Notes: generated by a model from the letters alone, not told the origin. 15,891 nt of DNA from Candidatus Melainabacteria bacterium (GCA_003175915.1 PSRH01000069.1:1-15891), one strand, 5' to 3'. Positions 1 through 7,556 are shown, counted from the stretch's first letter. Translations and numbers: made by a program.

Positions 1-245
1 CCGGTTGGCTGCTGCCATTGAGATTGGCCAAGTTGGCCGGAGTTCCCGGTTGGCTGCTGCCATTGAGATTGGCCGAGTTCGCCGGAGTTGCCGGCTGGCT
101 GTTGCCATTGTCCGGAGTTATCGGCGGGTTGCTGCCATTGAGATTGGCCGAGTTGTCCCGAAGTGTCCGCTGGTTGTTGCCACTGAGGTTGGCTGAGCTG
201 ACTGCTTGGTGGCTGTTGCCACTGAGATTGGCCAAGTTGCCCGGA
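1..245 (-). repeat. In-frame tandem repeats of about 45 nt coding QW-rich units
   Basis: WQQP-to-WQQP spacings on the minus strand are, from inside to the edge, 39, 45, 30, 45 and 45 nt, all multiples of three. The 30-nt unit has lost five codons. The two units nearest the edge are almost identical in DNA, which suggests recent duplication or slippage. The array continues beyond position 1. It is a coding minisatellite, not a CRISPR array, because there are no unique spacers. Confidence 0.85.
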
Positions 246-416
246 GCCTTGATCCAAGAACGTCCCTGGCGGACTATGCGCCCAGTTTCCTGCTTGGCTT
301 TGGGCGCTGGACGGCTGCCCGACCAGGGCAATTACAAGCGTCAGAAAAATGTCAAATTTTCTGACGTGCGGGTATTTCCTCAGGCCACCAATATCTTGCT
401 TGGCCAGGGTTTGCAT
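1..416 (-). CDS. Secreted Gln/Trp-rich tandem-repeat protein, N-terminal part (runs off left edge)
   Basis: The frame stays open from an ATG at 416-414 to the window edge, giving 138 codons with no stop. Residues 1-20 are a basic n-region (RKYPHVRK). Residues 21-33 are hydrophobic (FDIFLTLVIALVG) and are followed by PSSAQS, a likely signal-peptidase site near residue 38. From residue 58 on the chain is built of units like SGQLGQSQWQQPADN, with six WQQP copies visible, all polar and rich in Gln, Trp, Gly and Ser. The start lies 5 nt after the ctpA stop, so the two are probably co-transcribed; a weak AGGTG lies 4-8 nt upstream of the ATG. No known family is recognised. The product is inferred to be an exported, probably disordered surface or envelope protein. 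The repeat number and C-terminus lie outside the window. Confidence 0.75.
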   Translation of the reverse strand, partial: MQTLAKQDIGGLRKYPHVRKFDIFLTLVIALVGQPSSAQSQAGNWAHSPPGTFLDQGSGQLGQSQWQQPPSSQLSQPQWQQPADTSGQLGQSQWQQPADNSGQWQQPAGNSGELGQSQWQQPTGNSGQLGQSQWQQPT

Positions 417-421
417 CGCAC

Positions 422-1624
422 CTACTCGCTTTGATAGAGGCTGCTCGTCTTTATTGGTTTCAAGCTGGCGATCTTTTCTTTCAGGTAAGCGACCGCGACT
501 TTCATCTGATCGGATTTTTCGGCTACCGCTATATCAGGCATCACACCTACTTTGTTGATGTCCGAACCACTCGGCGTCAGGTAGCGCGAGACTGTTACGT
601 GAATGGCAGCACCGCCGGGTAGTCGATTAATTTCCTGGACGAGTCCTTTGCCATAAGTCTTTGTGCCAATCACGATCGCTCTGGCGTTATCCTTGAGAGC
701 GCTGGCCAAGATTTCACTGGCGCTGGCGCTATCTTCGTCAACCAAGACAACGATCGGCTGCCGGGTCATCGGCTCACCGGAAGAAAAATCAGTGTGACGG
801 CCATGGCGACTAATTGTGCTGACAATGGAGCCGTTCTCCAGGAGCATATCAGCGATTTCCAGGGCGTTGGACAGTAGTCCGCCTGGATTGTCGCGCAAGT
901 CCAGAACGATGCCGTCAGCATTGGCAAACTTTTGTAGAGCAGCGCGAAATTCCTTCGAGGCATCGCTGGAAATAAAGGTGGAAAGCTGTATATAACCGAT
1001 ACCCGAGCTGAGCTGCTTAGTACTGACGGCGTGGATAGCTATTTCTTGTCGAGTAATGCAAACGGTTTTGTTCTGGCTCCCGTGCTTCAAGGCCAGTTGA
1101 ACTGGTGTGCCAATTTTTCCTCGGATGTGTTCGGCGGCTTGCTCTGGGCTCATGCCCACGGCGTTCTCGCCGTCGATTGCGACGATTTCGTCTCCAGCCC
1201 GCACCCCTGCTGTCTCAGCGGGGCCGTTCTCAATGGTGCGGGTGACGACCAGCCGGGTTGAATCCTTCGGCTGTTGAAGATTGATGCCGATGCCGACAAT
1301 GTGCGCGTCTATCGCGTCGTTCTCGTCCTGAAAAGCTTTGGGGTCCAGGAAGCGCGTGTACGGATCGTTCAAGGATTCGAGCATCAGCTTAATGCATTTG
1401 TAGGCATCGCTCGTTGTCTTGAGCTGATTATCGTACTTATGCTCTAAGTCCACCCAGTTGCATCCGTTGTAGTTGGCGTCGTAGTAGTTGTCTTTTACTA
1501 GCTCCCAAGCTCGATGATAAAGCTCGGCTGGCTGCGAGCGATGGCCCTGTGCGGGCTGATAGAACATCGAAACGACGACGCAAACGCTTAAGAGGGATGT
1601 TGCCATCCTTCTGAATAGCTTCAT
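422..1624 (-). CDS. ctpA: S41-family carboxyl-terminal processing protease (CtpA/Prc type)
   Basis: This 400-residue protein has the CTP layout. A signal peptide lies at residues 1-27 (MKLFRR then a hydrophobic stretch, PAQG). A helical N-domain with LNDPYTRFLDP (85-95) follows, then a PDZ domain at about 105-190 (GIGI, GPAETAGVRAGDEIVAIDG). The S41 catalytic core covers about 205-365. The nucleophile is inferred as Ser301 in DSASASEIL, with Lys326 in YGKG and Gln330 four residues later. The 25-residue Ser-Lys and 4-residue Lys-Gln spacings are those of known CtpB/Tsp enzymes. It should trim the C-termini of exported proteins in the periplasm. The first ATG is preferred because it supplies the basic n-region, though no clear Shine-Dalgarno precedes it. 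It lies 141 nt after ubiD and directly before the repeat protein, a possible substrate by position only. Confidence 0.95.
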   Translation of the reverse strand: MKLFRRMATSLLSVCVVVSMFYQPAQGHRSQPAELYHRAWELVKDNYYDANYNGCNWVDLEHKYDNQLKTTSDAYKCIKLMLESLNDPYTRFLDPKAFQDENDAIDAHIVGIGINLQQPKDSTRLVVTRTIENGPAETAGVRAGDEIVAIDGENAVGMSPEQAAEHIRGKIGTPVQLALKHGSQNKTVCITRQEIAIHAVSTKQLSSGIGYIQLSTFISSDASKEFRAALQKFANADGIVLDLRDNPGGLLSNALEIADMLLENGSIVSTISRHGRHTDFSSGEPMTRQPIVVLVDEDSASASEILASALKDNARAIVIGTKTYGKGLVQEINRLPGGAAIHVTVSRYLTPSGSDINKVGVMPDIAVAEKSDQMKVAVAYLKEKIASLKPIKTSSLYQSE

Positions 1625-1692
1625 GGATGCAAACTCAGTTATGGGGAGTAATCAATAACCTTGCCAGTCGGCAGTGGCCGCTCAGACAGGTC

Positions 1693-1723
1693 AGTAAGTC
1701 TCTTATTCCCGCTGGGACTTACT
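1693..1723. other. Inverted repeat between ubiD and ctpA
   Basis: The arms AGTAAGTC (1693-1700) and GACTTACT (1716-1723) are a perfect 8-bp match. Two further pairs inside (T-G, C-G) leave an 11-nt loop. It lies about 40 nt past the ubiD stop and about 70 nt before ctpA. No T-run follows on either strand, so it could be a factor-dependent terminator, an mRNA-processing hairpin or an operator. No strong promoter is visible in the 1625-1765 gap. Confidence 0.35.
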
Positions 1724-1765
1724 TTCAACAGAGGAAAGTTAAAATCCCCTCATTGACAACCAGAA

Positions 1766-3340
1766 TTATCGACGGATTTTGATTTTGGTCAAGGCCCCAC
1801 TCGACTCAAAACCATATTCTGCCCAGCGCTCAGAAACCAGGTCCTGAATCGGTTTAGACATAACGATAGGTTGCGGCCAGTCGCGGTTAAATCCCTCCGA
1901 ATGCCATTTTCTGGTGGCGTCGATACCGACCTTCGATCCATATCCAAGGATTGGACAGGCGTGGTCGAGGATATCTAGCGGTCCGTCGACGAACATCATG
2001 TCGCGCCGGGGATCAGTATTGCCGAACACGTTGAGAGCAACTTCAGAGAGGTCATGAACGTTTACATCTTTGTCGAGAATGATGATGAACTTGCTGAACA
2101 TCATCTGGCCCAGACCCCAGACGGCACTCATGACCTTGCGGGCGTGTCCGGGAAAGCGCTTGTCGATTGAGATAATCGCGCAATTATGGAATACCCCTTC
2201 CCAGGGCAAGTTCATGTCCACGATTTCCGGCACCAGAGTTTGAACCAGTGGCAGAAAAATGCGCTCCGTGGCTTTGCCCAAGTAACAGTCTTCCTGAGGT
2301 GGCTTGCCGACAATGGTGGTCTGATAGATAGGATTGCGCCTGTGAGTAATGGCCGTCAGTCGAAAAACCGGGAACATGCCAGCCAGGCTGTAGAAGCCAG
2401 TGTGATCGCCGAAAGGACCCTCTTCTTTCAATTCCGATTGATTAACATAACCTTCCAGGACGATTTCCGCACTGGCTGGAACTTCAAGGTCAACCGTCTT
2501 GCATTTGACCAAACGAACCGGACTTTGCCTCAAGAAACCAGCGAAGACCAATTCATCTACATCCGGAGGCAAAGGGGCGGTGGCGGCATAAGTGACGGCT
2601 GGGTCGCAGCCGATGGCCACCGCCACCTCAAGCCTATTATCAGCCTGCCTGGCAGGTGTTGCCGGAAAGACCGTGCCATAGTTAGGCGGCTCTCGATCGT
2701 TTGAGTTGAAACTTGCCCCGCGACGACTCTCTTCAAAATGACGGGCGCCGTCGTGGTGCTTGTGCCAGTGCATGCCGGTCAAGTTGTTGCCGTATTTTTG
2801 CAGGCGGTAGACTCCCAGGTTGCGGATGCCCGATTTCGGATCGCGGGTAATCACCGTCCCCAGGGTGACGAACGGTCCGGCGTCTTCCGGCCAACAAGTG
2901 ATGATTGGCAGCTTGTCCAACATGGCCTCGTTGGCATCGGTGATCACCACTTCCTGGCAGGGTGCCGGGCCGTGAGTGAGTTTGGGAGGGAAGCTGCCGA
3001 CTTCCAGAAGGGTGGGGAGCATAGCCAGCTTTTCGATGAATCTCTCCGGCACTTTTGGCTTAATCAGCTGGCGAATCCGGCCGGCGATTTCATCCAGATG
3101 CTCTACATCAAGGGCCAGGCAAATACGCTTCATCGATCCGAAGGCATTGATCAGGACCGGCATGTCGTAATCTTTGACTGAAGTAAAGAGGAGCGCCTTG
3201 TTGTTGCCGTTCTTGCTTTTGCTCGCTCTGTCGGTAATTTCGGCTATTTCCAGGTGACAGGAGACAGGAGCGGTAATGCGCAAAAGCTCGCCGGCTCTCT
3301 CAAGCGCATCTATATAGTCTCTTAGGTCCCCGAACGGCAT
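1766..3340 (-). CDS. ubiD: UbiD-family prenylated-FMN decarboxylase (probable menaquinone-pathway member)
   Basis: The protein has 524 residues, slightly longer than E. coli UbiD. Family signatures run in order: GTVITRDPKSGIRNLGVYR (161-179), with the Asn and Arg positions that hold the prFMN phosphate and metal; MHWHKHHDGARH (190-201); EEGPFGDHTGFYS (306-318), carrying the acidic residue of the R-E-D catalytic set and the conserved DHTG; and RKVMSAVWG (401-409). UbiD enzymes need prFMN from a UbiX partner, which is not seen here. With mqnA in the same window, the likely role is the aromatic decarboxylation step of futalosine-type menaquinone synthesis (MqnL-like), but 4-hydroxybenzoate-type or other substrates cannot be excluded. 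The start is supported by AAGGA 7 nt before the ATG. Confidence 0.93.
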   Translation of the reverse strand: MPFGDLRDYIDALERAGELLRITAPVSCHLEIAEITDRASKSKNGNNKALLFTSVKDYDMPVLINAFGSMKRICLALDVEHLDEIAGRIRQLIKPKVPERFIEKLAMLPTLLEVGSFPPKLTHGPAPCQEVVITDANEAMLDKLPIITCWPEDAGPFVTLGTVITRDPKSGIRNLGVYRLQKYGNNLTGMHWHKHHDGARHFEESRRGASFNSNDREPPNYGTVFPATPARQADNRLEVAVAIGCDPAVTYAATAPLPPDVDELVFAGFLRQSPVRLVKCKTVDLEVPASAEIVLEGYVNQSELKEEGPFGDHTGFYSLAGMFPVFRLTAITHRRNPIYQTTIVGKPPQEDCYLGKATERIFLPLVQTLVPEIVDMNLPWEGVFHNCAIISIDKRFPGHARKVMSAVWGLGQMMFSKFIIILDKDVNVHDLSEVALNVFGNTDPRRDMMFVDGPLDILDHACPILGYGSKVGIDATRKWHSEGFNRDWPQPIVMSKPIQDLVSERWAEYGFESSGALTKIKIRR

Positions 3341-3460
3341 GCACCAGTCCTTGAGCTAATCCGCCAAAAGTACGGTAATTGTAGCTTGCAGATGCCTTCA
3401 GGTCGGCAGGTCCTACCCAAGAGCCCTTCAGGACGAGATATAACTCAACAACCCCGGCGG

Positions 3461-3479
3461 TGCCGGCCCTTTGCCGGCA
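3461..3479. other. GC-rich hairpin between orf83 and ubiD
   Basis: TGCCGGC (3461-3467) pairs perfectly with GCCGGCA (3473-3479) around a 5-nt loop. It is the second of two hairpins in the 196-nt gap 3341-3536, downstream of orf83 and upstream of ubiD. The sequence after it on the minus strand is only mildly T-rich (GTTGTTGAGTTAT), so termination is plausible but unproven. Apart from a TACAAT-like -10 at 3383-3378 with a poor -35, I see nothing else in the gap. Confidence 0.4.
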
Positions 3480-3493
3480 TTCTCATAAGCGAG

Positions 3494-3516
3494 CGGGCGA
3501 TCAAAGGTATCGCCCG
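3494..3516. other. Hairpin just after orf83
   Basis: CGGGCGAT (3494-3501) and ATCGCCCG (3509-3516) form a perfect 8-bp stem with a 7-nt loop, about 20 nt beyond the orf83 stop. There is no T-tract on either side. With the hairpin at 3461-3479 it makes a tandem pair that probably ends or stabilises the orf83 message. Confidence 0.45.
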
Positions 3517-3536
3517 AGACATGCGAGCCTGTGACC

Positions 3537-3788
3537 TCAGACAAGTCCATGCCTGAAATTGTGATCGTATCTGATTCTCAAATAATCAGGTATTTTGTCG
3601 CGGTTGAGCTTGGGTTTTTCCAATTTAGCCGATTGTTTATGCACTTTGAAAAACTCCGGCACACTGCCAACAGCCATACACGGCGAAGCTGATGCGGCGG
3701 CGGGAATGATTGCTGTCAGGACACAAACACTGCCGAATAGGCATATTTTCGTAGCCAGAGTCTTTGCCAAGGGAAGCAACTTGTTCAT
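3537..3788 (-). CDS. Small secreted protein of unknown function (orf83)
   Basis: This is an 83-codon frame. The n-region is basic (MNKLLPLAKTLATK), the core is hydrophobic (ICLFGSVCVLTAIIPAAA) and ASA-SP at 33-37 is a good signal-peptidase site. The mature chain would be only about 48 residues, strongly basic (KVHKQSAKLEKPKLNRDK) with one Cys (C37) close to the cleavage point. The hydrophobic stretch is not followed by a lipobox of normal form. A GGGGT lies about 7 nt before the ATG. It stands alone between hairpins at 3836-3862 and 3494-3516, which suggests its own transcript. No family is recognised. The signal peptide is the main argument that it is real. Confidence 0.6.
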   Translation of the reverse strand: MNKLLPLAKTLATKICLFGSVCVLTAIIPAAASASPCMAVGSVPEFFKVHKQSAKLEKPKLNRDKIPDYLRIRYDHNFRHGLV

Positions 3789-3835
3789 ACGCTTACCCCA
3801 TCTGTTTGTGTTTTAGGTCAATTGGTTGAGCTATC

Positions 3836-3862
3836 CAGCAGCCCCGGTTTGCGGGGCTGCTG
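3836..3862. terminator. Strong 11-bp GC-rich hairpin, possible terminator without T-tract
   Basis: CAGCAGCCCCG (3836-3846) pairs perfectly with CGGGGCTGCTG (3852-3862) around a 5-nt loop. It lies 48 nt upstream of the orf83 start and 36 nt past the end of the degraded frame at 3898, so it could end the rel-rdgB-orf105 transcript. Neither side carries a T-run, so a rho-type, hairpin-only or regulatory role is possible. Confidence 0.5.
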
Positions 3863-3897
3863 TCGTACTCAATAAGCCGGCTTGATGTGCCGGTAAA

Positions 3898-4219
3898 TTA
3901 CGCTTTTGGCTGCCTATGTTCAATCTGAACGGTTGTTTTAATCAGCCATTCCTCCAGACTCAGTAATGTGTCAGCCTGGGTTTCCTTACGGATAGGTAGA
4001 TCAAAACCTTCCACTCATGGATTATCACAGATCCGAATGGTTATGCTCGTTTGTAAGTCATTCTTTAAGATAATAATTTGGCAGAAGTCGGTTTCCAAGT
4101 CGTTGGATTCAGGCTTTTCGACTTTTTGTGCTCCCCAATTCGGCGATTGGTCTGCCACTGCCAGTGATATCATAGCGAATTGTTTGAGCTGTTGCTGCAC
4201 CACTAAAGGGCATTATCAT
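3898..4219 (-). pseudogene. Decayed small gene of unknown function (frameshift plus in-frame TGA)
   Basis: An ATG at 4219-4217, with GAGGG 4 nt upstream, opens 36 codons (MIMPFSGAATAQTIRYD...) that end in TGA at 4111-4109. Removing one A from the A5 run (T5 at 4123-4127 on the plus strand) moves the reading into a second frame. That frame reads VEKPESNDLETDF, CQIIILKNDLQTSITIRI and CDNP, then meets TGA at 4017-4015. The same frame continues with VEGFDLPIRKETQ, LLSLEEWLIKTTVQIE and ends at TAA 3900-3898. The joined product would be about 107 residues and reads as coherent protein throughout. It follows orf105 by 46 nt. The best explanation is a pseudogene or assembly errors; chance cannot be excluded. 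Nothing else is recognised in 3863-4265. Confidence 0.38.
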
Positions 4220-4265
4220 CAGTCCCTCGTGAAAATAGAGGGCGTCAGTCAATCAATGCCTCATG

Positions 4266-4583
4266 CTAATGAGATTTTGTGGCAGAGCCTGTCTTAAACT
4301 GCGCAACCGCATCAGGTAATGATCTGAATTTCGACGCTATCATTTTTTCTTGGAGAGTCAACACTGCTTTGACGCTAGCCAGTGCAAACATAGCTATAAG
4401 TCCGAAAATTCCCACAAACACAACTAGCGTTTGGGCAAGACTTGCCGGTCGCTGCGATCTTGGCTTATTCTTTGAAGAGTCTGGTTGCTGCTCGATCTTC
4501 GGCAAACGCAGTGTGGTCAGTTGATCGTCGTCCATCAGTTCGATTTGCCTTACCCGGGGTTGCCCGGAAGTAGAGTTTCCCAC
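4266..4583 (-). CDS. Small single-pass membrane protein (orf105)
   Basis: The protein has 105 residues starting from GTG at 4583-4581, with AGGA 7 nt upstream. The N-terminal 48 residues are polar and charged (QIELMDDDQLTTLRLPKIEQQ, then KNKPRSQRP). One membrane helix lies at about 49-74 (LAQTLVVFVGIFGLIAMFALAS), followed by a short amphipathic tail (LQEKMIASKFRSLPDAVAQF). The basic KNKPRSQR before the helix predicts the N-terminus in the cytoplasm. It lies 73 nt after rdgB on the same strand and is probably the third gene of the rel-rdgB transcript. No known family is recognised and no function is assigned. Confidence 0.65.
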   Translation of the reverse strand: MGNSTSGQPRVRQIELMDDDQLTTLRLPKIEQQPDSSKNKPRSQRPASLAQTLVVFVGIFGLIAMFALASVKAVLTLQEKMIASKFRSLPDAVAQFKTGSATKSH

Positions 4584-4656
4584 GCTCCCATCCTAACGAT
4601 CAAATTTAAAATCCGTATAAAAGTCGCAATCGAAAATTGTGAGTCAGATGTGAAAA

Positions 4657-5253
4657 CTATGCTTTTCTGGCGTATTTCAACTGCTTGAGATATTCAAGCA
4701 TGGCTCGCCAGGCTTGGGCGCGGTGAGAGAATCTGTTTTTTTCTGCCGAGGATATTTCGGCGACCGTTTGCTTATGATCCGGTAGATAGAAAATCGGATC
4801 GTAGCCGAAGCCGTTGCTGCCCTTTTCACTGAATCCAATCTGTCCGGACCATTTGCCTGAGGTGTTATGCAACAGCTCGCCTCTTGCGTTGACCAGAGCC
4901 ATTGCGCAAATATAGGCTGCACCTCTTTTGTCGACTGGCACACCTGATAGCTCTTGCAAAAGTTTGACGCGGCGATCGACGTCGGACCCCTGGCAATACC
5001 GTGCCGAATAAATTCCTGGTTTGCCTCCCAGCGCGTCGACTTCAATGCCCGAATCTTCTCCCAAGGACATCAAGCCGGTAAGCTTGGCAGCTTCACGGGC
5101 CTTGATCAGAGCATTTTCAGCAAACGTACTTCCGTTTTCTTCTGGGTCGAAGTTTTCCGGCGCCAATTCCAGCTCAAGGTCATCAACATTGTCGGCTAAT
5201 TGAAAGAGTTCACGAAGCTTGCCAGGGTTCTTAGTGCCCAGAACCAGTTTCAT
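4657..5253 (-). CDS. rdgB: dITP/XTP pyrophosphatase (RdgB/HAM1 family)
   Basis: This cytosolic nucleotide-sanitising enzyme hydrolyses dITP, dXTP and ITP to monophosphate and PPi, keeping deaminated purines out of DNA and RNA. The 198 residues are the normal family length. All signatures are present: TKNPGKLREL (7-16), GSTFAENALIKAREA (41-55), GEDSGIEVDALGGKPGIYSARY (65-86) with the catalytic acidic pair, GSNGFGYDPIF (about 145-155) and SHRAQAWRAM near residues 176-185. Its ATG overlaps the rel stop as ATGA, a coupling usually read as translational. No abnormality is seen. Confidence 0.97.
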   Translation of the reverse strand: MKLVLGTKNPGKLRELFQLADNVDDLELELAPENFDPEENGSTFAENALIKAREAAKLTGLMSLGEDSGIEVDALGGKPGIYSARYCQGSDVDRRVKLLQELSGVPVDKRGAAYICAMALVNARGELLHNTSGKWSGQIGFSEKGSNGFGYDPIFYLPDHKQTVAEISSAEKNRFSHRAQAWRAMLEYLKQLKYARKA

Positions 5254-7556
5254 TCGAGTTTCAGTTCCCTTCTGCTCGGGTTCGTGCCGCCATTGCGCTT
5301 GCGTTGTGTGTTGAGAGGCGTGACGTTACTCGGTTTGGGCGCTGGGGTCGAGAGCTTGCGTCGGTGATCCTTACGCTGTACCCGCATTACGTCGCTAATC
5401 TGGCTGATTGCCTGAGAAACCTTGTTGAGCTGATTGATATCGACGACGTCGATAATGACATTTATCGTGGCAATCTTTTTCTCGGAAGAAGTTTCCACTC
5501 GCAGGTCTTTCAGATTGATCTTGAGGTCGGAGATCTTCTTAAGGACATCGCCGGCAACACCGACACGATCGATCGTCTCGATCTGCAATCCGGCTGGATA
5601 GGTGGTTTGTCTTTCCTGTGCCCAGTCGACAGTCATGCGACGCTCTGCGTCGGCCTTCATGAGATTCAGACAATCCTTGCGATGCACAGCAATGCCACTA
5701 CCCCTGGTGACAACTCCTTCGATGTCTTCGCCGGGAACGGGTTGGCAACATTTTGCCAAATGATGGAGCAGACCGCCGAGGCTGCCGACATTGCTTGGTT
5801 TGGAATCTTGCGACGAGGAGACAGCATAACCCTTCTTGGCGATTCTTTCTTGTTGCTCCTGCTCTCTCAGTCGATTGACTACTTGTGCTACCGACAAATC
5901 GCCGTATCCGACAGCCGCGAGTATGTCGTTGGGATCGCTGAGATTTAGCTTCTTGCCTACGTCCTTGAGTTTTTCCGACTTGAGGAATTCATCCACTGCA
6001 GGCCGGCCAAGTTCTGCTTCCAGCATCTGTCTGCCTTGCTGGATGTGCTCTTCGCGGTGGTGCTTCTTAAACCACTGGCGTATCTTGCTCTTGGCACCGT
6101 GAGTCTTGGCAAAGTTAAGCCAGTCCATGGTTGGATGAGCATTCTTGCTGGTAATGATTTCGACAATGTCGCCATTCTTCAGCACCGTATTCAAGGGCAC
6201 GATGCGATCGTTAATCCGGGCGCCGATGCAACGGTGGCCGATGTCGGTGTGGACGCTATAGGCAAAATCGATTGGTGAAGCACCGGACGGTAAGTCAAAG
6301 ACGTCGCCTCGAGGACTGAAGACAAACACTTCATCGGAGAAGAGGTCCATCTTCACTGTATCGAGGTATTCTTGAGCATCCTTCAAATCGTGCTGCCAAT
6401 CAACCAACTGTCTCAGCCAGGACAGCTTGCGATCGACGCTCTTATCTGCTTTGGAAGCCTCACCGTCTTCTTTGTATTTCCAGTGAGCAGCAATACCGTA
6501 TTCAGCCACGTGGTGCATGCGGCGCGTGCGAATTTGGATCTCGACTGGCCGTCCTTCCGAGCCGACGACAGCGGTATGCAACGACTGATAGCTGTTGGAT
6601 TTAGGCATGGCAATGTAATCTTTGAACCGCCCGGGAATTGGACGAAAGATTGCGTGCACTATGCCCAGCACTTCGTAGCACTTTTGCGTGTCCGGATCAC
6701 CGTGCAACTCGCAGTAATTCTTGTCCTCGCTACTTTCGATGATGACCCGAATCGCCAGTACATCATAGAGTTCTTCGAAAGTCTTCTGCTGTGTCTTCAT
6801 CTTCTTCCAGATGCTGAAAAGGTGCTTCGGACGCCCGACGATTTCTGCTTTCAAAGATCTGGTATCAAGTTCGTGATGCAGTGTGGATACGACGCCATGA
6901 ATCAAATGTTCGCGCGCTTCGCGAGTGTCAGCCACGAGTTTCCCAATGTCTTGGTACTCCGTGGGATGGAGGTACTTAAGCCCAAGATCTTCCAACTCCC
7001 ATTTAATTTGACCCAAACCGAATCGATTGGCTAGCGGCGCATAAATTTCCAGCGTTTCTTTGGCTATCTCGGCTTGTTTGCGCTGCACCATATAATCAAG
7101 CGTGCGCATATTATGCAAACGGTCAGCCAGTTTCACGAGCACTACTCGGACATCTTCGGCGATGGCGACGATCAGTTTGCGAAAGTTTTCGGCTTGCCGT
7201 TCTTCCTTCGAGCTGAAGCTGAACTTACCTAACTTGGTGACGCCTTCGACAATCTGTCGAACATCAGTGCCAAATTTTGCCTCCAGATCTGGTGCCTTTA
7301 CTTCGCAGTCTTCCAGAACATCATGGAGCAGGCCGGCGGTAATTGTCTGGCGGTCGCCATTCAACTCAGCCAGTATGGTGGCCACCTCTACCGGGTGGAT
7401 GATGTACGGCTCTTCCGACTTGCGAAACTGACCATCATGCGCCTGACGAGCGAACTCATAGGCTTCTCTTATGAAAGCAATATCCTGCGGCGATCGTCCC
7501 TGTCGACCTAAGTTGTCAAATAATTTGTCTTCCAGAGCTTTCAGCATCAGGCTCAT
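5250..7556 (-). CDS. rel: Bifunctional (p)ppGpp synthetase/hydrolase Rel
   Basis: The 768 residues carry every domain of long RSH enzymes. The hydrolase HD domain has H54, the H78-D79 pair in GLLHDVLED, and D145 in KLADRLHNM, all intact. The synthetase domain lies at about 235-360, with RFKDYIAMPK (310-319), YQSLHT and EIQIRT..MHHVAEYGIAAHWKYK. The RFKD motif is the form of bifunctional Rel/SpoT enzymes rather than the EXDD of RelA. TGS covers about 407-468 (VFVFSPRGDVFDLP). A Cys pair lies at 603-604 in HLAKCCQPVPGE, and ACT covers about 656-730. It makes and degrades the stringent-response alarmone. It heads a probable rel-rdgB-orf105 unit with a dyad and a TATACT -10 upstream. Confidence 0.98.
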   Translation of the reverse strand: MSLMLKALEDKLFDNLGRQGRSPQDIAFIREAYEFARQAHDGQFRKSEEPYIIHPVEVATILAELNGDRQTITAGLLHDVLEDCEVKAPDLEAKFGTDVRQIVEGVTKLGKFSFSSKEERQAENFRKLIVAIAEDVRVVLVKLADRLHNMRTLDYMVQRKQAEIAKETLEIYAPLANRFGLGQIKWELEDLGLKYLHPTEYQDIGKLVADTREAREHLIHGVVSTLHHELDTRSLKAEIVGRPKHLFSIWKKMKTQQKTFEELYDVLAIRVIIESSEDKNYCELHGDPDTQKCYEVLGIVHAIFRPIPGRFKDYIAMPKSNSYQSLHTAVVGSEGRPVEIQIRTRRMHHVAEYGIAAHWKYKEDGEASKADKSVDRKLSWLRQLVDWQHDLKDAQEYLDTVKMDLFSDEVFVFSPRGDVFDLPSGASPIDFAYSVHTDIGHRCIGARINDRIVPLNTVLKNGDIVEIITSKNAHPTMDWLNFAKTHGAKSKIRQWFKKHHREEHIQQGRQMLEAELGRPAVDEFLKSEKLKDVGKKLNLSDPNDILAAVGYGDLSVAQVVNRLREQEQQERIAKKGYAVSSSQDSKPSNVGSLGGLLHHLAKCCQPVPGEDIEGVVTRGSGIAVHRKDCLNLMKADAERRMTVDWAQERQTTYPAGLQIETIDRVGVAGDVLKKISDLKINLKDLRVETSSEKKIATINVIIDVVDINQLNKVSQAISQISDVMRVQRKDHRRKLSTPAPKPSNVTPLNTQRKRNGGTNPSRRELKLE

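Noticed and set aside
1..245. CRISPR-like or non-coding repeat array
   Set aside because: Repeats adjoin without unique spacers, keep the reading frame and vary by whole codons.
18..434. Plus-strand open frame of 138 codons over the repeats
   Set aside because: It is antisense to the repeat protein. The 45-nt period keeps several frames open, and the minus frame has the signal peptide and operon position.
2186..3181. Two plus-strand frames (172 and 147 codons)
   Set aside because: They lie fully antisense to the well-supported ubiD and show no family motifs.
4015..4017. TGA as a selenocysteine codon
   Set aside because: No convincing SECIS stem follows, a frameshift lies upstream in the same region, and TGA is a normal stop for neighbouring genes.
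3968..4297. Plus-strand frame of 109 codons
   Set aside because: It has a GTG start without a ribosome site, Ser/Cys-rich chance-like sequence, and overlaps the orf105 end. The minus frames read more like protein.
5304..7034. Plus-strand frames of 214 and 220 codons
   Set aside because: They are antisense shadows of rel, which has all its domains intact.
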